Source of the DNA: Gammaproteobacteria bacterium
GTDB lineage: Bacteria > Pseudomonadota > Gammaproteobacteria > GCF-002020875
Length of the DNA: 11,222 nucleotides
Direction of reading: 5' to 3'
Assembly (NCBI GenBank): GCA_018671205.1
Contig: JABHIC010000031.1
Coordinates: 1 to 11,222 of the forward strand
Numbering within the stretch: the stretch's first letter is position 1; each line of letters begins with the position of its first letter. A program made the position numbers and the translations under genes. This document shows positions 1 to 6,002 of this stretch, piece by piece. Below the pieces are notes generated by a model, which did no database searches, was not told the DNA's origin, and saw only the letters and a program-made list of their open reading frames with translations.

Positions 1-1529
1 CTATTTTTAGTGGCCTCTGCTAGCGCCTCTTTTCCATTCTCAACGGTAGTTACAGTAACACCTATTGACTCTAGAATTTTTCGCTCCAGTCGCTGTAGTT
101 CCGGGGTATCCTCAGCGATCAACACATGCCCCTCTAAGCGCTGATCCAGGGTTGAGGCGTTCGTTCCGGCCTGACTTCCCGCCACTGGAATATCGGTTGG
201 ACGATAGGGGAGGCGGAGCTGGAAGATAGAGCCCGCGCCCTCTTTACTGGAGACATCAATTTCACCGCCCATCATCTCTGCAAGATGGAGAGAGATATAG
301 AGGCCGAGACCACTACCACCAAACCGCCTTGAGATAGAGCCATCGGCCTGTTCAAAGCGCTCGAAAAGTTTATCAATGGTCTCTGGAGACATACCGATAC
401 CCGTATCGACAACATTGAAGAGCAGGTATCTGCCATCATTCCAAACCGATAACCGAACAGAGCCATATTCAGTAAATTTGAGCGCATTTCCGATCAGATT
501 GGTCAGAATTTGTCTCACACGGTGACCGTCCTCAAGCAGTTTGAATAGCTCCTCACTATTCTGCTCCACATCAAACTGGATACCTTCTTCTTCTGCCTGG
601 AGCCGAAACATCCTCGCCAGATCAAGCAACAGTACCGAAAGGTCAAACGGGGCCGGATCAATCGTAAATCTTCCTGACTCAATTTTTGAAATATCGAGAA
701 CATCATTGACCAAAGAGAGCTGATTGTATCCGGCACGTTCAATGGTATCGATCATTTCAAGCGTGTCACGGTCGCTCTCCCTCTCAGCGAGCACCTCACA
801 ATTACCAATAATCACGGTTAGTGGTGTGCGTAACTCGTGACTCACTGCGGCCAGAAACTCATCCTTGGCACGGTATGCCACCTCCAACCTGGAGATCGCA
901 TCTTTCAGTTTATGGTGAGAGCGGGTCAAAAGATGAGTTGCCACCATCCATGAGAGGAGAACCATCGCTGGAAAGAGCAGGCTGATGATAACGACGATAT
1001 AGTCAAAGTATCGCTTCTTGGCGCTATAATCCTCCTCTGAATACCCCTTGGCCTGTCCCAAAAACTGTTGAATGCCCTTTGAATAGAGTGTTTTCTGTTG
1101 CTGATAATCTTCTGAGACCAGCAGCTGGTAAGCGGATTCTGACTGACCCTGCTCAACCAGTCGAAATGACTCCTCCTCCATCGCAATCAGTATCTGATTG
1201 GCCTCATCGGTGGTTACAACGCCGTGGATGCCATAACGCGAGCCCATCTTTTCGGCGAGAAGAAGTTGTTCATCAAGATGCGGCACATGGTCCAGATAAC
1301 GCGTTTTCCACTCCTTTTTTGATGTAAGGGCATACATCCGCGCTGACATGGTGAGCACCTCATCCAGGTAGACAATTCGCTCCGTGGACTGAACCATCCG
1401 TATGAGAACATCAGCGGCCCGGCTAAACTCCTCTTCATAACGTAACGTCTTCTCATTGAGGAGATAGCTAGCCAGACTGCTCACTATCAGCATAATGAGC
1501 ATTGGAAGTAGGTGAAATTTTCTCAACAT
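1..1529 (-). CDS. Membrane-bound hybrid sensor histidine kinase, partial (3' end outside the window)
   Basis: Reading from ATG at 1529 the frame stays open for 509 codons to the window edge. Seen in order: a membrane segment (about residues 5-23); a helical periplasmic region (about 25-173); a second membrane segment (about 177-200); a short linker with no evident HAMP domain; a HisKA domain with the H-box SHELRTP and phospho-acceptor His231; and an ATPase domain with N-box NLIGN (344-348), G1 DTGIG (375-379) and G2 GGSGLGL (404-410). A receiver domain begins near 467 with the acidic pair E473/D474; its phospho-Asp lies beyond the edge. The periplasmic part has the pattern LTMSARM...W..RY...P.LD followed by ANQI..AMEEESF, which I recall from many otherwise unrelated kinases and GGDEF proteins; its ligand is not known to me. 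By family, the kinase autophosphorylates on His231 and passes phosphate to its own receiver. The gene lies 45 bases after rdgC on the same strand. A weak AGAG ribosome site precedes ATG. Confidence 0.9.
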   Translation of the reverse strand, partial: MLRKFHLLPMLIMLIVSSLASYLLNEKTLRYEEEFSRAADVLIRMVQSTERIVYLDEVLTMSARMYALTSKKEWKTRYLDHVPHLDEQLLLAEKMGSRYGIHGVVTTDEANQILIAMEEESFRLVEQGQSESAYQLLVSEDYQQQKTLYSKGIQQFLGQAKGYSEEDYSAKKRYFDYIVVIISLLFPAMVLLSWMVATHLLTRSHHKLKDAISRLEVAYRAKDEFLAAVSHELRTPLTVIIGNCEVLAERESDRDTLEMIDTIERAGYNQLSLVNDVLDISKIESGRFTIDPAPFDLSVLLLDLARMFRLQAEEEGIQFDVEQNSEELFKLLEDGHRVRQILTNLIGNALKFTEYGSVRLSVWNDGRYLLFNVVDTGIGMSPETIDKLFERFEQADGSISRRFGGSGLGLYISLHLAEMMGGEIDVSSKEGAGSIFQLRLPYRPTDIPVAGSQAGTNASTLDQRLEGHVLIAEDTPELQRLERKILESIGVTVTTVENGKEALAEATKN

Positions 1530-1542
1530 ATCTATTCTCTGC

Positions 1543-1561
1543 AAAAGAGGCTCCCCCTCTT
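1543..1561 (-). terminator. Weak hairpin with short T run between rdgC and the kinase gene
   Basis: On the minus strand AAGAGG (1561-1556) can pair with CCTCTT (1550-1545) around a five-base loop, and two more T follow. The 6-bp stem and short T run make it at best an attenuator or partial terminator between rdgC and the kinase gene. It could also be chance. Confidence 0.3.
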
Positions 1562-1574
1562 ACCCCAGCCGCTC

Positions 1575-2471
1575 CTATTTCGATTTCAACAGCTCCAGAA
1601 TGCGTTGCAGCAACCCCCGGATCTCGGCCAGAAAGAGAATCATATCGGCCTCAAAAAGGGCCTCCGCATCCACCTCATCCCCCTCTTCACGCAGATTATC
1701 AACGATCTCTAGCGGACGAATCCTGCGGATTACCAGCTCCTGATCCAAAATAAAGGAGAGTCGGTCACTCCAGCTCAGTGCCAGCTTCACTACCTGGCTC
1801 TGTGACTCAAGATGTTTTCGCACGGCCCCCTGGGTGATATCGATATTTTTACAACGAATAGTGCCACCCGGCTCATCTTTTTCACGAATCTCACACTCAT
1901 CATCCAGGGTAAAACCGGCGGGTGGGGTACCATGAAAGAGCCATTGACTCATCGCGCCCGCCACAGAAAGCTCGGTTTCAGGATTCGTCAGCTCCAGTGA
2001 ACCGATTGACTCACGTAACAGTACCGTCATCTCCTCCGCACGGGGACGACTGGCGGTATCGACCAGTAACCACCCCTGCTCTGGGTCGATCAAGGCATGA
2101 AGAACTCTTGATTTGGTAAAGGCACGAGGGAGTAACTCAACGGTAATCTCATCACGCAGCCGCTGCTTTTCTTTGTTGCGAACCTCCCGCCCCTCTGTCG
2201 ATTCGATCTCGGCAATGCGTTCATTCAACGCCTCACGCACCACACTGGCAGGGAGAATTTTCTCCTCCTTCTTTGCAGCAATCAGAATGGCGCCACCTAC
2301 CGGCAGGGTCAAACCACTCCCATTAGGGAGGGGGGCACTCCAACCCAGGGTCGAAAGCTCCAGTGCGCCACACTTTCTGGCTGTACGCGCCTCAAGCTTC
2401 TCCTCCAGTGACGCCACCGAGAGGCGAAAAGGGTTGGTTAATTGAAACAGGGTGACATTCTTAAACCACAT
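1575..2471 (-). CDS. rdgC: Recombination-associated, nucleoid-bound protein RdgC
   Basis: The 298-residue product begins MWFKNVTLFQLTN, followed by a C-G-x-x-E-L-S-x-L-G-W motif near residues 33-44 and the I-L-I-A-A-K-K-E-E-K-I-L-P segment. Together these match the start and core of the RdgC family (E. coli RdgC is 303 residues), so it is full length. RdgC forms a ring-shaped dimer around duplex DNA, binds without sequence specificity and restrains RecA filaments; replication-restart mutants depend on it. A second recombination mediator gene, recO, lies in the same window but in a different operon. The ATG at 2471 is preceded by GAGG ten bases upstream. The gene is divergent from the repeat protein at 2669 and is followed by the kinase gene after 45 bases. 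No defect is seen. Confidence 0.95.
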   Translation of the reverse strand: MWFKNVTLFQLTNPFRLSVASLEEKLEARTARKCGALELSTLGWSAPLPNGSGLTLPVGGAILIAAKKEEKILPASVVREALNERIAEIESTEGREVRNKEKQRLRDEITVELLPRAFTKSRVLHALIDPEQGWLLVDTASRPRAEEMTVLLRESIGSLELTNPETELSVAGAMSQWLFHGTPPAGFTLDDECEIREKDEPGGTIRCKNIDITQGAVRKHLESQSQVVKLALSWSDRLSFILDQELVIRRIRPLEIVDNLREEGDEVDAEALFEADMILFLAEIRGLLQRILELLKSK

Positions 2472-2476
2472 CAGCA

Positions 2477-2512
2477 GTAGACCTCAACAATCAGGAAGGG
2501 GGCGAAGTCTAC
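2477..2512 (-). promoter_or_regulatory. Inverted repeat GTAGAC/GTCTAC over the rdgC ribosome binding site
   Basis: GTAGAC at 2477-2482 and GTCTAC at 2507-2512 can form a 6-bp stem around a 24-base loop in the rdgC leader. The GAGG ribosome site (minus strand, 2485-2482) touches the proximal arm, so folding could partly mask it. The stem is short and the loop large, so this is a weak candidate. Confidence 0.2.
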
Positions 2513-2609
2513 ATCAAAAGGGGGGGTGTTGAGTAGCCAAAGTGCAGTGATATGCCCTCACTCCGTTCCTTCCGCAATGGCAATTGAATTGGGTATTCGT
2601 CCATGTTAG

Positions 2610-2657
2610 CTTGTCACTACCAATAATAATAAACTTGTCACTATCAATAACAATAAA
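2610..2657 (+). repeat. Tandem pair of 24-bp direct repeats in the leader of the Trp-rich protein gene
   Basis: Unit 1 (2610-2633) and unit 2 (2634-2657) abut exactly and agree at 22 of 24 positions, differing at unit positions 11 and 18. Each starts CTTGTCACTA and ends in an AT-rich CAATAA-type half. The second copy ends where the ribosome site begins. Possible roles: a doubled regulator site, an unstructured translation-enhancing leader, or simple slippage duplication. A possible promoter lies just upstream: TTGAAT (2584-2589), 17 bases, then TAGCTT (2607-2612). It is a poor match and would place much of the repeat in the 5' untranslated region. Confidence 0.75.
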
Positions 2658-2661
2658 AGGA
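2657..2661 (+). promoter_or_regulatory. Ribosome binding site AAGGA of the Trp-rich protein gene
   Basis: AAGGA within the purine-rich run AAAAGGAAA ends seven bases before ATG at 2669. It fixes that start, which also gives a complete signal peptide. Confidence 0.75.
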
Positions 2662-2668
2662 AACCTTT

Positions 2669-3136
2669 ATGAAAAATACCAACAGACTTTCGACCACACT
2701 GCTGCTACTCGGGGCTATCGGGGTCTCCACCAACAGCGCCGCCTTTATCGACATGGAAGAGTGGAAGATGGATAAGTGGGGAAAATGGGACGAATGGGAG
2801 GGAATGCCTGACATGAAGGAGTGGCGTGAGGATCAGTGGGGGGATATGCCCTGGAGCGGTAAGGGAGGAAAAATGCCCTGGGGGAATAGTGGTGGCGGGA
2901 TGCCCTGGGGAAATAACGGTGGCGGAATGCCCTGGGAAGGTGGTCGTAGCCACCGAAATCAGCAGCCACAGCAGTGGAACCCTGGTGGCTGGGGTCAACC
3001 CTACGGTTATGCTCCTCAGAGTTGGGGAGGACAACCGCAGATGCAGCCTACCACACCACAACTGCCTCGCTACCCATCACGTCCCAAGGTAGCAGAGAGC
3101 GTAGAGACCAGCCCTGAGACCCCCTCTGAAGAGTAG
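2669..3136 (+). CDS. Secreted tryptophan/glycine-rich repeat protein, possible sulfur globule-type envelope protein
   Basis: The product has 155 residues. Residues 1-25 look like a Sec signal peptide: basic start, hydrophobic core LLLLGAIGV, and a likely cut after S-A-A before F26. The mature part has 13 Trp, 22 Gly and no Cys. Residues 28-59 are acidic with Trp at 32, 37, 40, 43, 52 and 57. Residues 60-95 hold four 9-residue units starting with Met-Pro-Trp at 60, 69, 78 and 87 (MPWGNSGGG type). Residues 97-139 are rich in Gln, Pro, Trp and Tyr, and the tail (140-155) is Glu/Ser/Thr/Pro-rich. Such exported Gly-plus-aromatic proteins of low complexity resemble the sulfur globule proteins that coat periplasmic sulfur in purple and other sulfur bacteria; I infer this from composition only. 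Alternatives are a cell-surface or matrix structural protein. It is the only plus-strand gene here, divergent from rdgC and convergent with cysM. Confidence 0.8.
   Translation: MKNTNRLSTTLLLLGAIGVSTNSAAFIDMEEWKMDKWGKWDEWEGMPDMKEWREDQWGDMPWSGKGGKMPWGNSGGGMPWGNNGGGMPWEGGRSHRNQQPQQWNPGGWGQPYGYAPQSWGGQPQMQPTTPQLPRYPSRPKVAESVETSPETPSEE
2846..2953 (+). repeat. Four in-frame 27-bp repeats encoding Met-Pro-Trp nonapeptides
   Basis: Units start at 2846, 2873, 2900 and 2927, each opening with ATGCCCTGG. The middle two are the most alike (MPWGNSGGG and MPWGNNGGG); the outer ones have drifted. The fixed 27-base period in DNA fits expansion by slippage or unequal crossing-over, so copy number may vary between strains. 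Confidence 0.85.
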
Positions 3137-3163
3137 CCATTTGATGGGTATGACATAGTCACA

Positions 3164-3201
3164 CACCCTGCCCCTGATCCCTCGGTTGAAGGGGCAGGGT
3201 G
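3164..3201. terminator. GC-rich hairpin between two convergent genes
   Basis: CACCCTGCCCCT (3164-3175) pairs perfectly with AGGGGCAGGGTG (3190-3201) around a 14-base loop. It lies 27 bases past the stop of the Trp-rich gene and 22 bases past the cysM stop, as expected for a terminator serving both strands. No T run follows on either strand, so it may stop transcription poorly by itself and act instead as an mRNA 3'-end stabiliser. Confidence 0.55.
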
Positions 3202-3223
3202 GGGCTTATCAGAGGTCTCAGTA

Positions 3224-4126
3224 CTACGCAGGAAAAACACCTGTTGAGAGATAGCGATCACCCCGGTCACAGATAATGGTCACAATGGTGCTCTGCTCTA
3301 ACTGTTCTGCCAACGACAGGGCTACTGCGACCGCCCCGCCTGACGAGATCCCACAGAAGATACCCTCTTCCGCAGCAAGGCGACGGGTGGTCTCCTCAGC
3401 GGCCTGCTGTGATACATCGATCAACCGATCCACCCGAGCCGGGTCATAAATCTTGGGTAGGTAGGCTTCGGGCCAGCGTCGGATACCGGGAATGCTCCCC
3501 CCCTCCTGCGGTTGCACGCCAATGATCTGAATCGCAGGGTTCTGCTCTTTCAGATAACGGGAGTTGCCCATGATCGTACCGGTGGTACCCATCGCACTGA
3601 CAAAGTGGGTCACCTCGCCCGCGGTATCCCGCCAGATCTCTGGCCCTGTCCCCTCATAGTGGGCCAGTGGATTATCCTGATTCGAGAATTGATCCAGAAT
3701 CTTCCCCTCTCCTGCCGCCTCTAGCGCCCGCGAACGATCAATTGCCGCCTCCATACTCCCCGCCTCTGGGGTCAACACCAGCTCGGCACCATACGCCCGC
3801 ATTGAGGCACGACGCTCTACACTCATATGTTCAGGCATCACCAGTATCATCCTGTACCCCATGATGGCTGCGGCCATTGCCAGTGCAATGCCTGTGTTAC
3901 CACTGGTCGCCTCAATCAATCTGTCTCCGGGCCTGATCTCTCCCCGTGCCTCTGCCTGTCGGATCATACTGAGCGCAGGCCGATCCTTTACTGAACCTGC
4001 CGGATTATTTCCCTCCAGCTTGACCAGAACCTTGTTGTTACGCTGGGTTGCCGATTCACTCAACAACCGTCGCAGCTGAACCAGCGGGGTGTTCCCCACC
4101 AGGGTATCCATAGTTGGATATTCCAT
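3224..4126 (-). CDS. cysM: Cysteine synthase B (O-acetylserine sulfhydrylase, thiosulfate-using type)
   Basis: This 300-residue fold-type II PLP enzyme replaces the acetyl group of O-acetylserine with sulfide or thiosulfate, giving cysteine or S-sulfocysteine. Seen: GNTPLV (11-16); the PLP lysine K47 in PAGSVKDR; the substrate loop SGNTG (75-79); the phosphate-binding loop GTTGT (180-184); and a late SSGGA motif. GIRRWP, with the arginine pair at 216-217, is typical of CysM rather than CysK and is linked to thiosulfate use in the E. coli enzyme. E. coli CysM has 303 residues, so this is full length. ATG overlaps the acpS stop (TGATG), and GGAG lies eight bases upstream inside acpS, which indicates translational coupling. 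It is the last gene of the long minus-strand operon. PdxJ, encoded in the same operon, helps make its cofactor. Confidence 0.96.
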   Translation of the reverse strand: MEYPTMDTLVGNTPLVQLRRLLSESATQRNNKVLVKLEGNNPAGSVKDRPALSMIRQAEARGEIRPGDRLIEATSGNTGIALAMAAAIMGYRMILVMPEHMSVERRASMRAYGAELVLTPEAGSMEAAIDRSRALEAAGEGKILDQFSNQDNPLAHYEGTGPEIWRDTAGEVTHFVSAMGTTGTIMGNSRYLKEQNPAIQIIGVQPQEGGSIPGIRRWPEAYLPKIYDPARVDRLIDVSQQAAEETTRRLAAEEGIFCGISSGGAVAVALSLAEQLEQSTIVTIICDRGDRYLSTGVFPA

Positions 4127-4512
4127 CAGTTACTCTCCAAAATCACAAAAGCGACGGCATAGCTCACCTCATCCGAGATCGACAGGTGGCTTGAGGTGAC
4201 CCCCAGCCGCTCATATTGGGTCAGGGCACCGCCACGCAGGCAGAACTCTGGCTTACCCTGCGGGGTATGGCCCACCTCAATGTCGCGCATCTGGATACCC
4301 TCACGAAAGCCGGTTCCCAACGCCTTGACCAGCGCCTCTTTGGCCGCAAACCGCTTGGCCAGAAAATGGGCTCGCATCCGTTCTCCCCGCTGCTGAAATA
4401 GCTCTAGTTCAGCAGTAGCCAAAATACGGGCAGCAATTTTTCCCTTGTGCCGCCCCAGACTCTGGCGGATTCGCTCCACCTCCACCAGATCGGTACCGAT
4501 ACCCACGATCAT
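4126..4512 (-). CDS. acpS: Holo-[acyl-carrier-protein] synthase
   Basis: AcpS transfers the 4'-phosphopantetheine arm of coenzyme A to a serine of acyl carrier protein, switching it on for fatty acid synthesis. The 128-residue protein (E. coli: 126) opens with MIVGIGTDLVEV, where D8 is a magnesium ligand. It also has the second signature RFAAKEA (54-60) with E59, plus the family's late S-I-S-D-E-x-x-Y-A-x-A-F strand. The family acts as a small cytoplasmic trimer. It starts seven bases after the pdxJ stop, the same order as in E. coli, and shares one base with the start of cysM. Confidence 0.97.
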   Translation of the reverse strand: MIVGIGTDLVEVERIRQSLGRHKGKIAARILATAELELFQQRGERMRAHFLAKRFAAKEALVKALGTGFREGIQMRDIEVGHTPQGKPEFCLRGGALTQYERLGVTSSHLSISDEVSYAVAFVILESN

Positions 4513-4519
4513 TCCAGCA

Positions 4520-5266
4520 TCATCCGTTACTTCGTGCCTCAGCCATCAACCGCTTCATCTCCTGCACCGCGGGTTGCAATCCACTAAAGAGTGCCCGAGC
4601 GATAATCGCATGACCAATATTAAGCTCCACTATCTTCCTCATTGCGGCAACCGGTTTTACATTCTGATAGTTGAGTCCATGACCCGCATTAGGCTGTATT
4701 CCCAGAGAGTGGGCATACTGGACAGCCTCACTAATCCGCTCCAGCTCCACCCTCTGCTGCTGTGGTGATGTGGCATCAGCAAAACGCCCCGTATGGAGTT
4801 CACAAATCGGGGCCCCCACCTCGGCCACTGCATCAATCTGCCGTGGATCGGGGTCAATAAAGGGAGAGACCCGGATCTCTGCCGCAGTTAGACGAGCAAC
4901 CACATCTCGCATCCTCTCCAACTGCCCCGCCACATCAAGCCCCCCCTCTGTGGTCAACTCTTCTCGCTTCTCCGGAACCAGACAGCAGTCTGCCGGGGCT
5001 ATCCTCTCGGCAATTGCAACCATCTCATCCGTAACCGCCATCTCCAGATTGATGCGGGTCAGCATCACCGCCTTCACCAGCTCAAGATCCCGCTCCTGAA
5101 TATGGCGGCGATCCTCCCGCAGATGCATAGTAATACCATCAGCCCCCGCCTGCTCCACCTCAATCGCCGCCTGCACTGGGTCAGGATAACGGGTCCCCCG
5201 CGCCTCACGCAGGGTTGCAACATGGTCAATATTGACGCCCAGCAGCAGGGCTCTCTGGTTACTCAC
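4520..5266 (-). CDS. pdxJ: Pyridoxine 5'-phosphate synthase
   Basis: PdxJ condenses 3-amino-2-oxopropyl phosphate with 1-deoxy-D-xylulose 5-phosphate to give pyridoxine 5'-phosphate, the last ring-forming step of the DXP-dependent vitamin B6 pathway. The 248-residue TIM barrel shows the phosphate/substrate motif LGVNIDHVATLR (9-20), H48 and R50 in ITMHLRED, E75 in NLEMAV, ELHTG (156-160) and AGHGLN with H196. All are expected in an active enzyme. The start is GTG at 5266, seven bases after a strong AGGAG. An ATG two bases further upstream is out of frame and is followed at once by TGA. The gap to the recO stop is ten bases and the ribosome site overlaps that stop. Confidence 0.96.
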   Translation of the reverse strand: MSNQRALLLGVNIDHVATLREARGTRYPDPVQAAIEVEQAGADGITMHLREDRRHIQERDLELVKAVMLTRINLEMAVTDEMVAIAERIAPADCCLVPEKREELTTEGGLDVAGQLERMRDVVARLTAAEIRVSPFIDPDPRQIDAVAEVGAPICELHTGRFADATSPQQQRVELERISEAVQYAHSLGIQPNAGHGLNYQNVKPVAAMRKIVELNIGHAIIARALFSGLQPAVQEMKRLMAEARSNG

Positions 5267-5268
5267 AT
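5263..5268 (-). promoter_or_regulatory. AUG-stop element overlapping the GTG start of pdxJ
   Basis: On the minus strand the sequence ATGTGA holds an ATG (5268-5266) followed directly by TGA (5265-5263), while the pdxJ frame starts at the GTG in the middle (5266-5264). The same AGGAG can serve both starts, at spacing 5 for ATG and 7 for GTG. Initiation at ATG would make no peptide and would compete with pdxJ initiation. The sequence is certain; a regulatory role is inference. Confidence 0.35.
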
Positions 5269-5276
5269 CTCTTCTC

Positions 5277-6002
5277 CTAGTTCAGGGCCCCATACTGGGC
5301 CAGCAACTTCCTACTCTGCAATTCAGAGGGCAGATGGTGGTCAATTGCACTACGCAGTAGTTGACGCGCCTCTCTGAGTATCCACTGCTCCACCTCATGC
5401 TCGGTGCTGCGCAGCCACTCCAGCGTCTGCCCCATCACACTCACCTGTCGCCCATTGCTGCTGTTAATCGGCATCAGCCCCTCCTCTGGGTGGTAGCCAT
5501 AACGCTGCTGGGGATAAATCGGCAGCCCCTGACCATCCTGGTGAAGATCAAAGCCAAAGCCAATCGCCTCCAGTAGGTGGATCTCAAACCCTCGCAACAC
5601 CCGCCCCTCATGCTCTCCCTGTTCCAACTGCAAGAGCAGCCGCTGATAGGCCAAAAAGAGGTCTGGATGGCTCTCCTCTCGATGGAGCAGGCGAACCAGC
5701 AACTCATTCGCATAGAGCCCACACAGCAACCGCCGCCCAATCAGCGGGTAGCCCGCAGAGCCAACCTCCTCAACCCGGGTCAGCGTATAGAGCTCACCCC
5801 GCCCACTCCAACTGACCTGGAGCGGACGAAAAGGCTGTAACAGTGCCGACGAACTCTTTTTCCCCCGGCGCACGCCACGGGCAACCACCCCCACACGCCC
5901 CTGCTCTGCGGTCAGCAGCTCGACAATCTGGCTACTGTTGCGAAATGGACGGCTGTGCAGCACAAAGACATCATGGAACTGGTCACGCTGGCTACGCTCC
6001 AT
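5277..6002 (-). CDS. recO: DNA repair and recombination mediator RecO
   Basis: RecO works with RecR to load RecA onto SSB-coated single-stranded DNA and anneals complementary strands in gap repair (RecF pathway). The product has 241 residues from this ATG (E. coli: 242). It has the N-terminal OB-fold pattern FVLHSRPFRNSS...LLTAEQGRVGVVARGVRR and a later helical region typical of the family. The family's C-terminal zinc-binding cysteines are not present, as in many gammaproteobacteria. The ATG overlaps the era stop as TGATG. A TTG one codon upstream (6005) is also possible: GGAGG lies seven bases from TTG and ten from ATG. I chose ATG because the identical junction type is used by acpS/cysM. 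Conserved position between era and pdxJ. Confidence 0.93.
   Translation of the reverse strand: MERSQRDQFHDVFVLHSRPFRNSSQIVELLTAEQGRVGVVARGVRRGKKSSSALLQPFRPLQVSWSGRGELYTLTRVEEVGSAGYPLIGRRLLCGLYANELLVRLLHREESHPDLFLAYQRLLLQLEQGEHEGRVLRGFEIHLLEAIGFGFDLHQDGQGLPIYPQQRYGYHPEEGLMPINSSNGRQVSVMGQTLEWLRSTEHEVEQWILREARQLLRSAIDHHLPSELQSRKLLAQYGALN

Noticed and set aside
1..1529. Could the kinase be a frameshifted pseudogene because shorter frames overlap it?
   Set aside because: Reading by hand from ATG 1529, the H, N, G1 and G2 boxes and the receiver start all fall in one unbroken frame to the window edge.
2113..2445. A 110-codon plus-strand frame inside rdgC
   Set aside because: Antisense to a clearly conserved gene, with no ribosome site and Ser/Arg-rich shadow composition.
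2520..2526. Run of seven G upstream of rdgC as a phase-variable promoter tract
   Set aside because: Seven is short for slippage-driven variation and no promoter elements are convincingly placed around it.
2584..2612. Promoter TTGAAT - 17 bases - TAGCTT for the Trp-rich gene
   Set aside because: The -10 half matches consensus poorly; mentioned under the repeat but not listed as a feature.
2610..2657. Could the tandem 24-bp repeat be a CRISPR remnant?
   Set aside because: The two copies abut with no spacer between them, there are only two, and no cas gene is present.
2705..3061. A 118-codon minus-strand frame opposite the Trp-rich gene
   Set aside because: It mirrors the repetitive GC-rich coding sequence (recurring P-G-H pattern). 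The plus-strand frame has a signal peptide and ribosome site.
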